From SOIA01 sp050116035 (lineage in GTDB: Bacteria > Acidobacteriota > Aminicenantia > Aminicenantales > Aminicenantaceae), in assembly GCA_050116035.1 (NCBI GenBank), contig JASFPJ010000019.1, positions 1 through 18,862 of the forward strand: a stretch of DNA of 18,862 bases, read 5' to 3'. Both the position numbers and the translations under genes were made by a program. The notes below the pieces were generated by a model that saw only the letters and a program-made list of their open reading frames with translations, searched no databases and was not told where the DNA came from. Positions 15,946 to 18,862 of the stretch are shown here, one piece after another (position 1 is the first letter of the stretch; the number at the start of each line of letters is the position of its first letter).

Positions 15946-15992
15946 AAATCAGTTTTATTCAGCATTATTTGCGTGCTCTATCTACAAGATAA
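15918..15992 (+). CDS. Possible 24-residue small protein
   Basis: AAGGAG sits 5 nt before an ATG, and the frame encodes 24 residues (starting MNAVIQEPTQ, ending RALSTR) before TAA. The start lies in the loop of the inverted repeat and codons 4-10 form its right arm, so folding could gate translation. No family is recognised. Chance occurrence is quite possible; the support is only the ribosome binding site and its placement in the hairpin. Confidence 0.25.
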   Translation: MNAVIQEPTQISFIQHYLRALSTR

Positions 15993-16065
15993 TTCCTATT
16001 GGTCCTGGAGTAAATCGCCTTTTAAGGGGATTTTAAGAGTGATTTTTTTTCTCGGTTTCTCACCC

Positions 16066-16087
16066 AAAAAGATGACCCGGTCTCATC
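16066..16087 (-). terminator. Candidate intrinsic terminator of comEC
   Basis: Reading the minus strand, GATGA and TCATC pair around a 7-nt loop (16071-16087) and are followed by five T (16066-16070), about 25 nt after the comEC stop. The stem is short (5 bp), so it may be weak. Confidence 0.4.
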
Positions 16088-16092
16088 AGTTA

Positions 16093-16105
16093 GGGGACGT
16101 TCCCC
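16093..16105. repeat. Short palindrome just after comEC
   Basis: GGGGA-CGT-TCCCC forms a 5-bp stem with a 3-nt loop 7 nt beyond the comEC stop. It could act with the adjacent hairpin in 3' end formation, or be a REP-type palindrome; no second copy occurs in the window. Confidence 0.35.
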
Positions 16106-16111
16106 ATATTG

Positions 16112-18526
16112 CTATTTTTCTGATTTAGAATTGGATGTCCGGGCAGATAATGTCTGGCCGTTTGAGCTTATTTCTACAGCCCCATGAATATCTGTACGGA
16201 AGACTTCGGCTCCCCAATATTTGTATCGTTCTAAGACCTCTTGATTGGGAAAACCATAGTAGTTGCCTTCACCCACTGAGATGACCACTATGCGCGGAGC
16301 GACACGTTCGAGAAAATCTTCTGAGCTTGACGAGCGGCTTCCATGGTGTGGGGATTTCAGCACCTGGCTTTTAATCTCTGAGAAGGATTCCAATATTTTT
16401 CTTTCAGAGTTGATGCCGATGTCTCCAGTAAGGAGAAATGAAGTCTCTCCGTAGCTGAGCCTGAGCACAAGAGAGTCGTCGTTGCGAATACTGGGAACGA
16501 ACAATTCTCCCTGCTCAGGATGGAGAACCTCGATTTTCACGTTTCTTTCTTGATGTGTGTCGCCTCGAAAATGTCTTTTTGTCGCCGCTGATTTTGGAAG
16601 AATTCTTTTGAATTCTGTGTAATCTTCACTTTCTATGGGGCTGAAGGCTTCCCAGAATTCACGCACTTTAAAGTTCCTTGAAATTGCTTTTAAGCCATTC
16701 AAATGGTCAGGGTGGGCATGAGTAAGGACCAAATAATCAATTTTTTTTATTCCTTTTTTCCAGAGAAATGGAGAGACCACGTTTTCACCTATGTCGAATG
16801 TTCCTTCTGGAAATCCGCCTCCATCGATAAGCATTTTCTTTTTTCCAGGAAATTCGACCAGCGTTGACTCACCCTGTCCGACATCGATGAATGTGAACCT
16901 GAGGTTTTTGGATAATGAAGGAAAGGGATAAGTGATCAAGAGAGCAAAAAAGAAAGAGAAGAGAAGGATGAGGGCCGTTTTTTGTCTTCTGATCTTTTGG
17001 GGAAGAAGGAGTAGGTAAAGAAAAAGAAAATACCCGATGAGGGTGATGAGATGAGGCGTGGGGATTCTGTAGGATATGAAGGAAAAGCTGTCCAGGAGGT
17101 GTGAAGATTTGATGAGAAGACCGACGAGAAACTGAATGCCTTGAGCCAGGGCCTGGGACAGGAATGAGCTGATGAATGAGAGAGGGAGAAAGATATACCC
17201 CAATGCCATAATCAGGGCCACCAGAGGCAAAGCGGCGAAATTAAGGATGAGCGAGGAGAACGTCACCCTGTTGAAAGAGTTGACCACAAAAGGCAAGACT
17301 CCGAGTTGGGCTGTTAGGGAAAGAACGAATATTTCGCTGATTTTGAAGGGAATTCTGGGAAGACGTTTGATGATTCTGGGGAAGAAGAGAATGATTGTCA
17401 GAGTGGCGGAGAAAGTCAGCTGAAACCCGACATTAAAAAGACTGAAAGGATTGAGGAAGAGCAAGATAAAGGCGCTGATAGAGATGGTGTTAATGAGGTT
17501 GACATTCCTCCAGATGAGTTTTCCAAAGAGAAAGGCAAGCGTCATGATTGTGGCCCTGAACACGGAGGGCCTTCCCTCTACGAGGAAGGCATAAAACAGA
17601 AGAAAAATCATTAATGCCAGGTAGGAAGCTCGATTGGGAATCCTGAATAGTTTGAATAGAGAGAAAAGAAAGAAGGATAAAATAGCAATGTGAGCCCCGG
17701 ATATGGCAAAGAGATGATAAATTCCTGATTTTTGGAGAGCCTGTGTGATAGAGGGGTCCATCCTGAACCTTTCTCCGAGAAGAAGGGCTTCGAGAACAGC
17801 TCCCTGAGAAGAGATTGGGTGTTCCTCGTCGGAGGCTGGAAAGTGACCCTCGATTTTCTCCTGAAGCTTTTGACGGAGATGTGAGATGAGACGGAGGGGA
17901 GCGTATTTTTTTCCAGACTCTATTCTTTCAACGAGGAGAGGACTTTTGGTGGTGGCTCGCGCGTGAATATCCTGGCTTTTGAGATAAGCGGTCATAGAGT
18001 CTGTTTTGAAATTTCTGAAACCCTGATGAGGAAGGAGACGCGCAGAAACCTTGAGCCTGTCGTGGACAAAGAGATGAAGTGGAGAAGCGAATTCGTCTGA
18101 ATGAGGCACGGTGACTCTGAGGTTCCCCTGGATATTCTTCTCTTCATTCTGATAAAAGACTTTGTCCACTTTTATAAAGAGGAGGTCCCTGTCTTGCCCG
18201 CGAGAGGGAGATTTATAAAGCCTGCCTGTAAAGTCGGCATAGGATGTGAGTTTTAATCGACGAAGAGAGTTTTTTTCGAAATTCCTGTCAACCAAAGCGT
18301 GCAGGCATGCGCCCCATAGGAATGTCGTGAGGAGAATGAATACAAATGCCAATCTGTTTTTATGGATGAAGAAGAAGAGCCAGCTGCAGACAAGAGAGGC
18401 CAGTAGAGAAAGAAGCCAGCTGATTAAAGGAAGAGAAAGAATGGAGGAGAATAATATTCCAACGGCCAGGCACAAAGCGAGAAAGAGGAAGGGGAACGGC
18501 ATGGCTTCAGAGGGTGATCGATTCAT
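16112..18526 (-). CDS. comEC: ComEC/Rec2 DNA internalisation channel
   Basis: An inner-membrane channel that carries single-stranded DNA into the cytoplasm during natural transformation. The 804-aa product has the full three-part layout. The N-terminus has membrane helices and a DUF4131-type soluble part (about 10-200). The Competence domain (about 240-530) carries SGIYHLFAISGAHI (267-280), GRPSVFRAT (318-326) and many helices. A C-terminal metallo-beta-lactamase-like domain (about 540-795) carries FIDVGQGES (546-554), THAHPDHLNG (602-611), LLTGD (698-702) and SPHHGSRSS (725-733). The HxHxDH motif is intact, so nuclease-type function of this domain is possible. The ATG at 18526 overlaps the upstream mutase by 20 nt; an in-frame ATG at 18502, 4 nt after the mutase stop, is an alternative start. 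Neither has a good Shine-Dalgarno. No other competence gene is in the window. Confidence 0.93.
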   Translation of the reverse strand: MNRSPSEAMPFPFLFLALCLAVGILFSSILSLPLISWLLSLLASLVCSWLFFFIHKNRLAFVFILLTTFLWGACLHALVDRNFEKNSLRRLKLTSYADFTGRLYKSPSRGQDRDLLFIKVDKVFYQNEEKNIQGNLRVTVPHSDEFASPLHLFVHDRLKVSARLLPHQGFRNFKTDSMTAYLKSQDIHARATTKSPLLVERIESGKKYAPLRLISHLRQKLQEKIEGHFPASDEEHPISSQGAVLEALLLGERFRMDPSITQALQKSGIYHLFAISGAHIAILSFFLFSLFKLFRIPNRASYLALMIFLLFYAFLVEGRPSVFRATIMTLAFLFGKLIWRNVNLINTISISAFILLFLNPFSLFNVGFQLTFSATLTIILFFPRIIKRLPRIPFKISEIFVLSLTAQLGVLPFVVNSFNRVTFSSLILNFAALPLVALIMALGYIFLPLSFISSFLSQALAQGIQFLVGLLIKSSHLLDSFSFISYRIPTPHLITLIGYFLFLYLLLLPQKIRRQKTALILLFSFFFALLITYPFPSLSKNLRFTFIDVGQGESTLVEFPGKKKMLIDGGGFPEGTFDIGENVVSPFLWKKGIKKIDYLVLTHAHPDHLNGLKAISRNFKVREFWEAFSPIESEDYTEFKRILPKSAATKRHFRGDTHQERNVKIEVLHPEQGELFVPSIRNDDSLVLRLSYGETSFLLTGDIGINSERKILESFSEIKSQVLKSPHHGSRSSSSEDFLERVAPRIVVISVGEGNYYGFPNQEVLERYKYWGAEVFRTDIHGAVEISSNGQTLSARTSNSKSEK

Positions 18527-18862
18527 TGAATGTGCCGTAAGCTTCTTGCAAGAGAGAAGAAATTTCGCCCAGAGTGGCTTTGGCTTTAACTGCCTCTATG
18601 ATGGGAGGCATGAGGTTTTCTTCGGATTCGACTGCCTTTCTCAAAGAGTCCAGCCGATGATTAACTTTTTGTTCCGACCGTTGTTTTTTGAGAAGGCGGA
18701 GCTTTTTGACTTGAGTGGTTTCGATTTTTTTAGGAGGAGAGTAGAGATTAAATTGAATTTTTTCTTCCTTATTCTTGTATCTATTGAGTCCAACGATAAT
18801 CTGATTTTTGTCTTCTACCTGTTTTTGATATCTGTATGCACTCTCTTGGATTTCTCTCTGAA
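18507..18862 (-). CDS. Methylmalonyl-CoA mutase large subunit, C-terminal part (partial)
   Basis: The reading frame enters from the window edge and ends at TGA (18507-18509), leaving 117 residues. The sequence IQESAYRYQKQVEDKNQII (4-22) followed by VGLNRY matches the end of the B12-dependent acyl-CoA mutase TIM barrel. The Q-x-x-x-L-x-x-L-x-x-x-R pattern and NLMPPIIEAVKAKATLGEI (83-101), with a closing L-x-E-A-Y-G, are typical of the large-subunit C-terminus. The frame stops where a separate B12-binding domain would begin, so this is the two-subunit or split form; whether the B12 subunit is elsewhere cannot be seen. The enzyme interconverts methylmalonyl-CoA and succinyl-CoA, or a related acyl-CoA pair; specificity residues lie outside the window. 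The terminal codons overlap the comEC start. Confidence 0.85.
   Translation of the reverse strand, partial: QREIQESAYRYQKQVEDKNQIIVGLNRYKNKEEKIQFNLYSPPKKIETTQVKKLRLLKKQRSEQKVNHRLDSLRKAVESEENLMPPIIEAVKAKATLGEISSLLQEAYGTFNESITL

Larger units (their letters stand above)
15841..16111. other. Intergenic region between the coiled-coil gene promoter and comEC
   Basis: No full-length gene is present. The region holds an interrupted inverted repeat (15872-15945), a tiny plus-strand reading frame with a good ribosome binding site (15918-15992), an eight-T tract (16043-16050), a probable comEC terminator (16066-16087) and a short palindrome (16093-16105). Each is listed separately. Confidence 0.6.

Noticed and set aside
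16014..16050. Near-palindrome AAATCGCC..GGGGATTT followed by T8, as a plus-strand terminator
   Set aside because: The stem is short with a G-G mismatch, and the T tract starts 9 nt after it; too weak to call.

Overview
The window looks like a chromosomal segment of a Gram-negative, probably anaerobic bacterium. Lipid A genes (lpxK and an LpxL-type acyltransferase) imply an outer membrane. A large secreted Asp-box/sortilin-type propeller protein, a small secreted coiled-coil protein and a divergent PEP carboxykinase fit Acidobacteriota or candidate phylum Aminicenantes. That placement is inferred from protein style only. No rRNA, tRNA, CRISPR array, phage gene or intact transposase was seen.

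Layout. (1) 130-10244, all minus strand, read right to left: lpxK, LpxL-type acyltransferase, secreted metallo-beta-lactamase-fold protein, rph (RNase PH), UDP-glucuronate decarboxylase (UXS), then flotillin, an aminotransferase fused to a PEPCK/HprK-like domain, and a PEPCK-family enzyme. Gaps are 4-nt overlaps to about 80 nt. A candidate promoter at the end of the UXS gene suggests the last three genes form their own operon. (2) 10245-10922, a divergent intergenic region with a GC-rich cluster of strong hairpins, then AT-rich leader for the plus-strand gene. (3) 10923-15151, plus strand: a 1042-aa secreted Asp-box propeller protein and a lipoprotein of unknown function. (4) 15230-18862, minus strand: a secreted coiled-coil protein behind a perfect consensus promoter, comEC, and the 3' end of a methylmalonyl-CoA mutase large subunit whose last codons overlap comEC.

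Most notable is the three-gene unit at 130-5791. A complete aspartate-aminotransferase-type enzyme carries about 365 extra residues that align in order with the neighbouring PEPCK-family protein. In this extra domain the P-loop is altered, the catalytic His/Lys are not recognisable, and a five-cysteine cluster replaces the segment holding a PEPCK active-site Arg. Aspartate transamination yields oxaloacetate, the PEPCK substrate, so the unit may be a physically or regulatorily linked Asp to oxaloacetate to PEP route, encoded with a flotillin membrane scaffold. The function is inference; the fusion, the synteny and the motif correspondences are visible in the sequence.
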